From Streptomyces sp. CB03234 (GTDB lineage: Bacteria; Actinomycetota; Actinomycetes; Streptomycetales; Streptomycetaceae): a stretch of DNA of 64,000 bases. The notes under the pieces were generated by a model. The model did no database searches. It was not told the origin of the DNA and was given only the letters and a program-made list of their open reading frames with translations. The stretch is taken from assembly GCF_001905885.1 (NCBI RefSeq), contig NZ_LIYH01000004.1:310001-374000 (forward strand), given 5' to 3'. Position 1 is the first letter of the stretch. Each line of letters begins with the position of its first letter. Positions 36,017 through 43,639 of the stretch are shown here, in pieces. Both the position numbers and the translations under genes were made by a program.

Positions 36017-37252
36017 TCACGCGGACACCGGCGGCCGTTCCCGGCCGGCCATGTCGAGCAGCAGCCGCGCCGCCACGGCCGCCCCGTCGGTGCGGACCGT
36101 GCCGGCCACGGCCCGCGCCCGGGCCCGGGTCTCGGGCGTCAGGGCCTGCTTGAGTGCGGCCGACAGGGACCCGGTGGTCGGGGCCGGGCCGTCGTGTGCC
36201 GTGCCGATGCCCAGTTCGGCCACCCGGCCGGCCCAGTACGGCTGGTCCACCGCCTGGGGCACCACCACCTGGGGCACGCCGGCGCGGGCGGCGGCTGTCG
36301 TCGTACCGGCACCACCGTGGTGTACGACGGCGGCCACCCGGCCGAACAGTGCCTGGTGGTTGACCTCGCCGACGACGAAGCAGTCGTCCCGGTCGTCGAT
36401 CGGGCCCAGGTCCGCCCAGCCGCGCCCGACGAGTGCCCGGCGGCCCTGCGCGCGGATCGCCTCGACGGCCACCTGTGCGACGTCCTTGGCGGCACGCATG
36501 GGCATGCTGCCGAATCCCGCGTACACCGGTGCTTCGCCGGCGTCCAGGAACGCCACCAGCTCGTCCGGCAGGGGGCGTTCGTCCGGCAGGATCCACGCGC
36601 CGGTCTGTACGACGTCGAGGTCCGGCGTCTCCTGCCACGGGTCCAGCGCCGGGTCCGTCACCAGCCACGGCCGGTCGCCCATGACGTAGTCGCGCACGTT
36701 GTGCACCGGTGGCAGACCGATGGACGCCCGGGCGGTGTTGAGCGCCTCACCGAACAGCACGTTGATGCTCTGGGCGTCCAGGTCCCACAACAACCGGTTG
36801 TCGGTCACCTCCGGCGGGAACGGCCGGCCCGGATACGCCAGCGGCGGGTGGTGCGGCGACGGCAGGGTGAGCTGCTGGAAGGTCGCGTACACACAGCGGA
36901 TGCCCAGCTTCTCGGCCACCGACCGCGCGCCGGCCGCGGCCGGCATCACACCGGCCGCCACCAACACGTCACACCCCTCGGCCGCCGCTGTGACCGCCTC
37001 CAGCTGACCGGCGATCAACTCGGCCGCGTACCGGGGCAGTGACGACGGCGGCGGCGCCGCGGTCGTCAGCGCACGCGCCGACCGGCCGAAGGGCACGAGC
37101 GGCACGCCGACACCGGTCAGCCGCCGCGCGAAGTCCCCGTCGGGCGGCGCGCACACCCGCACCTCCGCGCCGAAGGCCCGCAACCGCACCGCGAGCGCCA
37201 CCAGTGGTTCGACGTCCCCGCGCGACCCGTACGTCGACAACAGCACACGCAT
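36017..37252 (-). CDS. rgt: Rifamycin-type glycosyltransferase (GT1)
   Basis: This 411-aa GT-B enzyme has the family start MRVLLSTYGSRGDVEPLVAL and the nucleotide-sugar site HHGGAGTTTAAARAGVPQVV near residue 312, followed by DQPYWAGRVAELGIG. The fold is that of antibiotic glycosyltransferases. Specificity for rifamycin is inferred from the adjoining helR gene and from the rifamycin-associated element 63 bp upstream of the start; Rgt enzymes inactivate rifampicin by glucosylating the ansa-chain 23-OH. The gene opens a two-gene operon with helR (17-nt gap). GGGGGA is about 8 nt before ATG 37252. Confidence 0.82.
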   Translation of the reverse strand: MRVLLSTYGSRGDVEPLVALAVRLRAFGAEVRVCAPPDGDFARRLTGVGVPLVPFGRSARALTTAAPPPSSLPRYAAELIAGQLEAVTAAAEGCDVLVAAGVMPAAAGARSVAEKLGIRCVYATFQQLTLPSPHHPPLAYPGRPFPPEVTDNRLLWDLDAQSINVLFGEALNTARASIGLPPVHNVRDYVMGDRPWLVTDPALDPWQETPDLDVVQTGAWILPDERPLPDELVAFLDAGEAPVYAGFGSMPMRAAKDVAQVAVEAIRAQGRRALVGRGWADLGPIDDRDDCFVVGEVNHQALFGRVAAVVHHGGAGTTTAAARAGVPQVVVPQAVDQPYWAGRVAELGIGTAHDGPAPTTGSLSAALKQALTPETRARARAVAGTVRTDGAAVAARLLLDMAGRERPPVSA

Positions 37253-37314
37253 GTCGTGAATCCCCCAAGTGTCCGTTGGTTCTGGCTCAGGCGGGAGATT
37301 CTGCGCCACGGACC

Positions 37315-37333
37315 GGGTCTTGCCGCAAGCCCC
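37315..37333 (-). promoter_or_regulatory. Rifamycin-associated element (RAE)
   Basis: On the minus strand the 19 bases read GGGGCTTGCGGCAAGACCC. This differs at one position from the published RAE inverted repeat as I recall it (GGGGCTTGCGGCAAGGCCC), which precedes rifamycin-inactivating genes in actinobacteria. The core CTTGC-G-GCAAG is a perfect palindrome. It lies 63 bp upstream of the glycosyltransferase ATG, in the position expected for control of the rgt-helR operon. Confidence 0.85.
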
Positions 37334-37400
37334 CCGGTGCGCTATACGTTGAGAGTGGAAAGGAGTGCGTACTCCCCCTTTCCTTCTCCCGTCCGTCCCG

Positions 37401-37934
37401 TCACCCCACGCGGTGCGTTCGCCGGGCGCGCTCAGTACGCCGCTCATCCTGCTGCCTTCGCCATCCGTACCGGGTCACGCCCCGTGGTTTGAAGACCGAG
37501 AGGACCAGGGCGATGAGCAACACCCCCAGACCGCCGATGGAATGGAGCAGTGTGCCGGGCAGGTCGCGCGGATCGGCGCTGGCAGTCGCGACGTCCGCCA
37601 GGCCGGTCACGGTCCGGGTCTGCATCAGCAGGACGGTGGCGGCGAATACGGTGAGCAGGAACTTCACCAGGACCCAGTAGTGCCGGAACAGGCCCCAGGC
37701 GGTGCACAACGCGTTGACGAGGCCGATGAGCACGGACGCGAGGGCCAGCGGGACGATGGCGTACACCACCGTCACCGCCATCGCGGCGTACGCGGCACGC
37801 ACGGTCGCCACGTCCTGGCCGGTCACAGCGGTGATGTCGAGGGCCAGGTAGGCGCAGACCGCGCCGAGCCAGCCGACCGAGGTGGCGACGTGCAGCGTGA
37901 GCACGACCTTGCGGAGGCGTGGCGGCATGGTCAT
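37401..37934 (-). CDS. Small polytopic membrane protein (DUF2269-like)
   Basis: This 177-aa protein has four predicted transmembrane helices: VVLTLHVATSVGWLGAVCAY, an AMAVTVVYAIVPLALASVLI stretch, a VLVKFLLTVFAATVLLM stretch and a final ALVLSVFKP. It ends in a basic tail. The first helix with an HVATSVGWLG motif and the HYWVLVKF segment fit the DUF2269-like group; no function is known. ATG 37934 overlaps the stop of the preceding small gene (ATGA), so translation is coupled. The pair is divergent from the TetR gene. Confidence 0.65.
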   Translation of the reverse strand: MTMPPRLRKVVLTLHVATSVGWLGAVCAYLALDITAVTGQDVATVRAAYAAMAVTVVYAIVPLALASVLIGLVNALCTAWGLFRHYWVLVKFLLTVFAATVLLMQTRTVTGLADVATASADPRDLPGTLLHSIGGLGVLLIALVLSVFKPRGVTRYGWRRQQDERRTERARRTHRVG

Positions 37935-38155
37935 CGGTGGCCGGCCTCCACCTGCTGGGCCTGTGTGACGCCGGCCGGTGTGCCGGCGGCGCCCATGTGG
38001 CGGCCGGGGCCGTGCTCTCCACCGAGGCCGGTGAGCTTCAGGATCACGACCAGCAGGACCAGCACGCCGAGGACGATCGCGGACACCTTCACCCAGCGGG
38101 GTGCCTTGGGCGGTGTGGTGCGGCCGTCGGGGGAGGGGGGTGGTGAGTCGGTCAT
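37931..38155 (-). CDS. Small single-pass membrane protein
   Basis: This 74-aa protein has a Pro-rich N-terminus (PPPSPDGRTTPPKAPRW), one transmembrane helix (VKVSAIVLGVLVLLVVILKL) and a Gly/His-rich outer part (GGEHGPGRHMG). It is the first gene of a two-gene operon; its stop overlaps the ATG of the polytopic membrane protein. It is divergent from the TetR gene, with an inverted-repeat operator candidate about 38 bp upstream. Function unknown. Confidence 0.65.
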   Translation of the reverse strand: MTDSPPPSPDGRTTPPKAPRWVKVSAIVLGVLVLLVVILKLTGLGGEHGPGRHMGAAGTPAGVTQAQQVEAGHR

Positions 38156-38193
38156 GGCATTGCTCCGGTTTCCGCGGATGGCATCATTTTACG

Positions 38194-38206
38194 AGACAGG
38201 GTGTCT
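38194..38206. promoter_or_regulatory. Candidate TetR operator AGACA-GGG-TGTCT
   Basis: This perfect inverted repeat with 5-bp arms (AGACA/TGTCT) and a 3-bp centre lies in the 98-bp intergenic region between the membrane-protein operon and the TetR gene. Its left flank reads CG before AGACA, as in many TetR/AcrR sites in Streptomyces. Its position allows control in both directions. Confidence 0.5.
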
Positions 38207-38219
38207 GCTTCGCGTCAAA

Positions 38220-38247
38220 CTGTCACACCGAGGTCGCCGCGTACAAT
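38220..38247 (+). promoter_or_regulatory. Predicted leaderless promoter of the TetR gene
   Basis: CTGTCA (38220-38225) and TACAAT (38242-38247) are 16 bp apart. The -10 hexamer ends 6 nt before GTG 38254, which has no ribosome-binding site. This geometry predicts transcription starting at or next to the G of the start codon, giving a leaderless mRNA. Confidence 0.5.
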
Positions 38248-38253
38248 GCACGG

Positions 38254-38832
38254 GTGCCGAAGCTGTGGAACGAGACGATCGAGACGCACCGCCACGCGGT
38301 CCGCGAGGCCATCCTGGAAACCACCTGGCAGCTGGTGACCGAGCGCGGGCTGATGTCGGTGACCATGTCGCAGATCGCCGAGAAGGCCGGGATCGGCCGG
38401 GCGACGCTCTACAAGTACTTCCCGGACGTCGAATCGATCCTGACCGCCCACCACGAACGCCACGTCGCCGCCCACCTCGCCCACCTCGCCGAACTCCGCG
38501 ACCGGCCCGGCAGCGCGGGTGAGCGGCTCGAAGCGGTGCTGGAGCGCTACGCGCTGATCTCCCACCACCGGGGCCGCCACGGCACCGAAGAGCTGGCGGC
38601 GCTCCTCCACCGCGGCGAGCGCGTCGCTGACGTCCAGCGGCGACTCACCGAGCTGTTCCGTGACGTGCTGACCGAAGCCGCCGCGGAGGGCGCCGTCCGG
38701 GACGACGTCGCGACCGACGAGCTCGCGCGTTACTGCCTCCACTCGCTCGGCGCGGCCGGCGCCCTGGATTCCGAGGCCGCGGTTCGCCGGCTCGTCGCGG
38801 TCACCTCGGCCGGGTTGCGCCCGCCGCGCTGA
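38254..38832 (+). CDS. TetR/AcrR-family transcriptional regulator
   Basis: This 192-aa regulator has an N-terminal HTH (AILETTWQLVTERGLMSVTM, SQIAEKAGIGRATLYKYFPD) and an alpha-helical ligand domain. It is most likely an autoregulator and repressor of the divergent membrane-protein pair through the AGACA-N3-TGTCT site. The GTG start lacks a Shine-Dalgarno sequence and lies just downstream of a -10 box, consistent with leaderless translation. Confidence 0.88.
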   Translation: MPKLWNETIETHRHAVREAILETTWQLVTERGLMSVTMSQIAEKAGIGRATLYKYFPDVESILTAHHERHVAAHLAHLAELRDRPGSAGERLEAVLERYALISHHRGRHGTEELAALLHRGERVADVQRRLTELFRDVLTEAAAEGAVRDDVATDELARYCLHSLGAAGALDSEAAVRRLVAVTSAGLRPPR

Positions 38833-38845
38833 ACCCGCCGCACCG

Positions 38846-39385
38846 TCAGTGGTAGGCGTGGACGACGGCGTGCCCTTTGCCGCGGCCGATCATCCACTTG
38901 TTCAGCGGCGTCGTGATCACGAAGGCCACGGCAAAGCCGCCCAGCAGCGCTCCCCAGAACAGTCCGTCGGACAGGTGGGCGTCCAGGGCGCCAGGGGTGA
39001 GCGCGATGATCAGGTTGTCCACCGTCTCCATCACGGCGATGGACACGGTGTCGGCGGCGAGCGCGGTCCGGATGGCTGCCTTCAGCCCGAGCCCCGCCCT
39101 GCGCACCGCGTACAGGGTGAAGGAGTAGCCGAAGAGGAAGGCGAGGACGATCGCCAGCGCCATGGTGGGGGCGTTGCTCCAGCGCAAGGCGGTGCCGATG
39201 ACCATGCCGAGGATCTCGCCCAGCGCGCAGCCGGCCAGGCAGTGCGCCGTCGCCTGCGCCGCGGTGCTCCAGGAGGCACCGCCGGGCTCCGTGTGCCCCG
39301 CATGGTCATGCGCGTCATGCGCGTCATGGTGGTCCGGGGCGCCGGTGTGCTGAGCACTGGGGTCCGTGTGGTCCATGTGATCCAT
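38846..39385 (-). CDS. DUF4396 domain-containing His-rich membrane protein
   Basis: This 179-aa protein has a His/Asp-rich N-terminus (MDHMDHTDPSAQHTGAPDHH and HDAHDHAGH) followed by four predicted helices. DUF4396 landmarks are ATAHCLAGCALGEILGMVIG, ADTVSIAVMETVDNLI and FVITTPLNKWMIGRGKGHAV. The His-rich part suggests metal binding; the family's function is not established. GGGAGG is 8 nt upstream of ATG 39385. It follows the LCMT-like methyltransferase by 62 nt, possibly at the end of the long zinc-transporter transcript. Confidence 0.75.
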   Translation of the reverse strand: MDHMDHTDPSAQHTGAPDHHDAHDAHDHAGHTEPGGASWSTAAQATAHCLAGCALGEILGMVIGTALRWSNAPTMALAIVLAFLFGYSFTLYAVRRAGLGLKAAIRTALAADTVSIAVMETVDNLIIALTPGALDAHLSDGLFWGALLGGFAVAFVITTPLNKWMIGRGKGHAVVHAYH

Positions 39386-39447
39386 GGCGTGTCCTCCCGC
39401 TCTTCCAGTGTGGGGTCGGCGGGACGGCCCGGCATCACAGGGGAGGA

Positions 39448-40281
39448 TCACCCGAGCTGAAGGAGGCTGAGGCGGTACTCCTCGACCTGCGGCAGCCGCT
39501 GCGCGGCCAGCTCGGCGAGCATGTCCTGATACGCGGCGGGCAACGCGTCGTGCATCCGTGGTGGCAGGCTGCTCAAGGTGTGCGAGGCCAGCAGCCGTGT
39601 CCCCGGCCGCCACCGAACGAGGTCGGCGGGGTTCGCACAGGCCCAGCGCATCCTGGCTTCCACCTTGCTCAGCGCGTCATGGGTGTCCTGGGAGCCGATG
39701 ATCTCCGGCCCGGCGGTGTCCAAGGCCAGCGTGGAGCCGGGGAAACGCCCGGCGATCAGCTCGACGACGTGCCGCACCTCGGCCTCGTCGAGGAAGGGAA
39801 GTACCGCCTCCGCGCTGAAGAAGTACGGCCCGTCGGCGAGCGCGGCCACCTCCGTGGTCCACGAGTCGTCCGTGACGGAAGCGGCGATCATCTTCCGGCG
39901 CGGCTCGTCCTGGAAGAACGCCCGGCGCAAGGTGATGACGTCGGGCAGGTCGAGGTCGAACCAGCGGGCCCGGCCGTTGTCGACGCGCTCGAAGCGCGTG
40001 TTGAGCCCTGTCCCGAGCTCGACCACCGTGCCGTCGGGGTGCGACCGCAGGAAGTCGGTGACCCACCGGTCGAACAAGGCAGTGCGCAGCACCGTACCGA
40101 CGAGGCTCGGCAGGTTGTCGAAGCGGGCGAAGTCGTACGGCAGCGACGCCACGATCTCCTCGGCGCGCGCGTCCCGCAGCGCCGCGTCCGCCTTCCGGTT
40201 CTCGACGGCCCGGCCGTACAGCGGGATGAGCAGGGTTTCCTGGACCGCGCCGAGGTCCAGTCGTACGTCGCGCTCGGTCAT
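39448..40281 (-). CDS. LCMT/TcmP-family class I SAM-dependent methyltransferase
   Basis: This 277-aa methyltransferase is of the leucine-carboxyl-methyltransferase/TcmP family. It has DFARFDNLPSLVGTVLRTAL near the N-terminus, motif I TVVELGTGLNTRFERVDNG, WFDLDLPDVITLRRAFFQDE, and SAEAVLPFLDEAEV in the family's second loop. Members methylate carboxyl or hydroxyl groups of small molecules; the substrate here is unknown. It starts 79 nt after the stop of the metal ABC permease and may be co-transcribed with that operon. Confidence 0.85.
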   Translation of the reverse strand: MTERDVRLDLGAVQETLLIPLYGRAVENRKADAALRDARAEEIVASLPYDFARFDNLPSLVGTVLRTALFDRWVTDFLRSHPDGTVVELGTGLNTRFERVDNGRARWFDLDLPDVITLRRAFFQDEPRRKMIAASVTDDSWTTEVAALADGPYFFSAEAVLPFLDEAEVRHVVELIAGRFPGSTLALDTAGPEIIGSQDTHDALSKVEARMRWACANPADLVRWRPGTRLLASHTLSSLPPRMHDALPAAYQDMLAELAAQRLPQVEEYRLSLLQLG

Positions 40282-40360
40282 GGCAGCCTCACTTGATCGT
40301 GCGTCGGTGTGTTCCGGGCCGGGCAGTGCCGTGGCTGCGACCACTGCCCGGCCCGGGGTC

Positions 40361-41245
40361 TCAGGCGCTTCCCGTGGCGGGAGCGGTACTGCCGTGGGGC
40401 TTCGACCGCAGCCGCGCCACCAGGCCGTGCCTGGGCGCGAGCACCCAGGTCAGCGCGAAGAATCCGGTCAGGACCACGACCACGGAGCCGCCGGCCGCGA
40501 GGTCGTAGGCGTAGCTGACGTACAGGCCCGCCAGGCTGCCCGCGCAGCCGAAGGCGGAGGCGAGCAGCGTCATGGCCCACAGGCGTTCGGTCAGCAGCCG
40601 GGCCGTGGCCGCCGGGGTGATGAGGAGGGCGAGGACGAGGATGTTGCCGACGGCCTCCAGGGACATCACGATGGTGGCCGTCACGACGATGTACAGCGTG
40701 AGATCCAGGCGCAGGACCGGCAGTCCGGCCGCGCGCGCCGTCTCGCGGTCGAGGCTGACGGCGACGAGTTCCTTGCGCAGGGCGAGGACGATCGCGACCA
40801 GTACGGCGCCGATGCCGGCCACCCGCCACACGTCGGACGAGTCGACGGCGAGGACCTGGCCGAAGAGGAACGAGGACAGGTCGGTCGTCCAGCTGTCGCG
40901 CGTCGAGACCAGGACGATGCCGAGGCCGAAGGCGAAGGCGAAGAAGACGCCGATGACGGTGTCCTCCTTGAGCCTGCGGTTCTGCGAGACGATGGCGATC
41001 AGCACCGCCGTCGTCGCACCGGCCGCCGCCCCGCCGAGCAGGAGGTTGCCCTCGAAGGCGTACGCGAGCGCGACACCGGGGAAGGCGGAGTGGGCCACGG
41101 CGTCCCCGATGAACGCCATGCCGCGCAGCACGACGTACACGCCGACCACTCCGCACACCAGGCCGACGATCGCGGCCACCGCGAAGGCGCGCTGCATGAA
41201 GGGCAGGTGCCAGGGGTCGGTGAAGAAGGCCAGCAGCTCGCTCAT
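40361..41245 (-). CDS. Anchored-repeat-type metal ABC transporter permease
   Basis: This 294-aa integral membrane subunit of the ZnuB/MntB (ABC-3) family has about eight helices. Landmarks are VYVVLRGMAFIGDAVAHSAF with a downstream PGVALAY, and ALLITPAATARLLTERLWAM. Together with the ATPase and the repeat-containing substrate protein it forms the actinobacterial 'anchored repeat' transporter described by the TIGR03770-03773 models. The ATG overlaps the ATPase stop (ATGA). Zinc is the likely substrate because the operon is preceded by a Zur-like box. Confidence 0.88.
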   Translation of the reverse strand: MSELLAFFTDPWHLPFMQRAFAVAAIVGLVCGVVGVYVVLRGMAFIGDAVAHSAFPGVALAYAFEGNLLLGGAAAGATTAVLIAIVSQNRRLKEDTVIGVFFAFAFGLGIVLVSTRDSWTTDLSSFLFGQVLAVDSSDVWRVAGIGAVLVAIVLALRKELVAVSLDRETARAAGLPVLRLDLTLYIVVTATIVMSLEAVGNILVLALLITPAATARLLTERLWAMTLLASAFGCAGSLAGLYVSYAYDLAAGGSVVVVLTGFFALTWVLAPRHGLVARLRSKPHGSTAPATGSA

Positions 41246-41979
41246 GCGGCGGCCCCCGCTTCCGCCTGCACGGAGCCGATCGCCCGGTCGAGTCCGAAGG
41301 CCCGCAGCATCTGCTCGGGGTCGGCGAGCAGTTCGGGCCCGCCCTCGGCGACGACCGTACGGTTCAGCAGCACCACCCGTGTGCAGGTGCGGGCCGCTGC
41401 GGCCAGGTCGTGGGTCGTCATCAGCAGTCCTCTGCCGTCGGCGGCGAGGCGGCCGAACAGGTCGTTGAGCAGGTCCTGGGTGGGTACGTCGACCCCGGTG
41501 AACGGCTCGTCCAGGAGCAGCAGCCGCGGCTCGGCGGCCAGCGCCCGTGCCACCAGGACGCGTTGACGCTGGCCGCCGGACAGTTCGCCGATGGGGCGTC
41601 GGCGCAGGTCGGTCAGCCCGGCGAGCTCCAGGGCCTCGTCGGCCGCCGCGCGGTCGTGTGCCTTCGGCCGCCGGAGCCAGCCGATGGCGCGGGTGCGGCC
41701 GCTGAGCACGGCGCCCGCGACGTCGATGGGGAAGTCCCAGGCGAAGTCGTGCCGTTGGGGTACGTAGCCGATCGTGCCGGTGGCGGTGACGCTGCCCGCT
41801 GAGGTGGCGGTGAGCCCGAGCACGGCACGCAGCAGCGTGGTCTTGCCCGCGCCGTTCGGGCCGAGCAGACCGACCAGCTCGCCGCCGGACACGGTCAGGG
41901 AGGCGTCCTCCACGGCCGTACGGCCACCCAGCGCGACGGAGACGGATCGCACCTGGAGCAGCTGCGTGTCATCGGTCAT
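41242..41979 (-). CDS. Anchored-repeat-type metal ABC transporter ATP-binding protein
   Basis: This 245-aa ABC ATPase has Walker A GLLGPNGAGKTTLLRAVLGL, the Q-loop GYVPQRHDFAWDFPIDV typical of zinc/manganese importers, the ABC signature LSGGQRQRVLVARALA, Walker B LLLLDEPFTGVD and the switch His in TTHDL. It pairs with the permease (4-bp overlap downstream) and its start overlaps the stop of the wall-anchored repeat protein by 4 bp, showing one tightly coupled operon. Confidence 0.92.
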   Translation of the reverse strand: MTDDTQLLQVRSVSVALGGRTAVEDASLTVSGGELVGLLGPNGAGKTTLLRAVLGLTATSAGSVTATGTIGYVPQRHDFAWDFPIDVAGAVLSGRTRAIGWLRRPKAHDRAAADEALELAGLTDLRRRPIGELSGGQRQRVLVARALAAEPRLLLLDEPFTGVDVPTQDLLNDLFGRLAADGRGLLMTTHDLAAAARTCTRVVLLNRTVVAEGGPELLADPEQMLRAFGLDRAIGSVQAEAGAAA

Positions 41980-43634
41980 GCCGTACGCCTGCGGGTGAGG
42001 TACACGGCACCGGCACCGGCCGTGGCGAGCGCCGCCGCCGTCCCGCCGAGCAGCAGCGTGGAGCCCGCGCCGGTGGAGGCCATGGCGCCACCACCCGTCG
42101 AGCCACCACCGGTTGTGCCGCCACCGCCCGTCGTACCACCGGTCGTGCCACCGCCCGTCGTACCACTCCTCGCGCCGCCACCGGTCGTGCCCGTGGTCCC
42201 CGAGCCGCCTGTGGTGCCACCGCCCGTCACGGTGCCACCGGTCGAGGAGCCCCCGGTCGCGGTGCCGCCGGTCGAGGAGCCCCCGGTGGAGCCCGAGCCG
42301 CCGCCCACCGGCACCTGGTTCGGGTCGGTCGCCCCGACGGCGAAGGCGATCGTCTCGGTGTCGCTCACCTTGGTACCGTTCGCGAGGGTCCCGGACATGG
42401 CGAACGTCAGCCGGTACACGCCTTCCTTGCCGAAGGCCCAGCCGCCGTGGGCGTGGGTGTTCTGCGGTACGCCGAACGCGTCCGGTACGCCGTCCGCGCT
42501 GTTGAAGCGCACGGTCGCGCCCGACAGGCCGTCGTAGTTGTACAGGGCGAAGTTCCCCGGCCCGTCCGCCTTGACCAGCTTGAACTCCACCTCGCCCTTG
42601 GTGTCGCCGGCCGCCATGTTGTCCGTCGACCAGCCCGGCCACAGCAGTCCGGGCTGCTGGACCTGGTCGAGGAGCCACACCGGGTCGCCGGCCTTGCCCA
42701 GGAACGCGAAGTCCTTGGCCGCCGGGATGACCTTCTTGGCCTGGGGCTTGACGTGCAGGACCACCGACGACGGCTCGCGCCAGACGGTCTTGCCGGGGAC
42801 GGTGCCATCCTTGACGTGGATGTGCATCGTGCCGTCGACCACGCGGGCGGCGATGTCGATGTGCCCCTGGTCGAGCACCTGCTTGGCCGTCTCCACGGGG
42901 TCGGCTGCCGCGTACGCCCTCTGGGCCGCTGCCGCCGGACCGGCGCCCGCCAGGGAGGGGGTGGCCGGGCGCCGGTCCTCGCCCGCGTTCGCCGGCGCGC
43001 CGGTGACGGGGGCGGTAGGGGGAGGGCTCGTCGGAGCAACGGGCGTGACCGGGGGGGCGGTCGGGAGGGGGGTGGCCACGGCCGCGTCGCCCACACGCAC
43101 GGTGTACCGGGTCTCGGCCGTCAGCGGTCCCTCCTCGGTCTCCGCCTCCGCCGTGAACGTCAGCTCGTACGTGCCCGGCGTGTCGAACGCCCACCGCGTC
43201 CCGCCGCGCGCCCCCGCCGGCAGGTCGTACCCGTCCGGCAGGCCGTCCGCGCTGTCGAAGCGTACGACCGGCTCCTGGTCCGGGGCACTGGCCGGCTCGT
43301 ACACCGTCAGCGCGCCGGGCCCTGCGACACCGGTCAGCGACCAGCGCACGCCGTCGCCGCGCACAGCACCGGCCGGCAGACCGGTGGTGTCCCAGACGGG
43401 CGTCAGCACCCAGACGTCCGAGCCGTCGGGCCCGGCCACGCGGTGCGTGTCGCCGATGTCGAGCACCCCGCCCGTCCCGAGGCCCAGCACCCCGCCGGCC
43501 AGGGTGACCGGCACGACCACGGGCGCCGCGGCCTTCTCTTCCGGCGGAACGGTCATGGCCGTTCCGCCGAGGGCCAGCACGCCCGCCGCCGCGAGGGCGA
43601 CCCTGCTCTTCCTGCCGTTGCGTACGAGCCTCAT
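41976..43634 (-). CDS. Transporter-associated surface protein with anchored repeats (TIGR03773-like)
   Basis: This 552-aa exported protein starts with a signal peptide (MRLVRNGRKSRVALAAAGVL, cleavage near AMTV). It has two copies of the actinobacterial wall-repeat domain. The first (about 45-200) ends with the TRWAFDTPGTYELTF segment. The second (about 245-430) has LDQGHIDIAARV, LLWPGWSTDNM and HAHGGWAFGKEGVYRLTF. A Gly/Thr/Ser-rich linker (~450-515) leads to a C-terminal anchor with MASTGAG, a hydrophobic helix and RRRTA, resembling a degenerate sortase signal. It probably presents metal-binding domains on the wall for the co-encoded importer. Confidence 0.85.
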   Translation of the reverse strand: MRLVRNGRKSRVALAAAGVLALGGTAMTVPPEEKAAAPVVVPVTLAGGVLGLGTGGVLDIGDTHRVAGPDGSDVWVLTPVWDTTGLPAGAVRGDGVRWSLTGVAGPGALTVYEPASAPDQEPVVRFDSADGLPDGYDLPAGARGGTRWAFDTPGTYELTFTAEAETEEGPLTAETRYTVRVGDAAVATPLPTAPPVTPVAPTSPPPTAPVTGAPANAGEDRRPATPSLAGAGPAAAAQRAYAAADPVETAKQVLDQGHIDIAARVVDGTMHIHVKDGTVPGKTVWREPSSVVLHVKPQAKKVIPAAKDFAFLGKAGDPVWLLDQVQQPGLLWPGWSTDNMAAGDTKGEVEFKLVKADGPGNFALYNYDGLSGATVRFNSADGVPDAFGVPQNTHAHGGWAFGKEGVYRLTFAMSGTLANGTKVSDTETIAFAVGATDPNQVPVGGGSGSTGGSSTGGTATGGSSTGGTVTGGGTTGGSGTTGTTGGGARSGTTGGGTTGGTTGGGGTTGGGSTGGGAMASTGAGSTLLLGGTAAALATAGAGAVYLTRRRTA

Positions 43635-43639
43635 CGGGC

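Noticed and set aside
37365..38522. Plus-strand frame beginning after AAAGGAG near the RAE
   Set aside because: Despite a ribosome-binding-site-like sequence, the frame is antisense to the membrane-protein pair and then runs into TetR in another frame, with no domain.
42050..42300. Tandem DNA repeat or CRISPR-like array (ccaccggtcgt/ccaccgcccgtcgt units)
   Set aside because: The repetition is the codon pattern of a Gly/Thr/Ser-rich linker in a wall-anchored protein, with no spacers.
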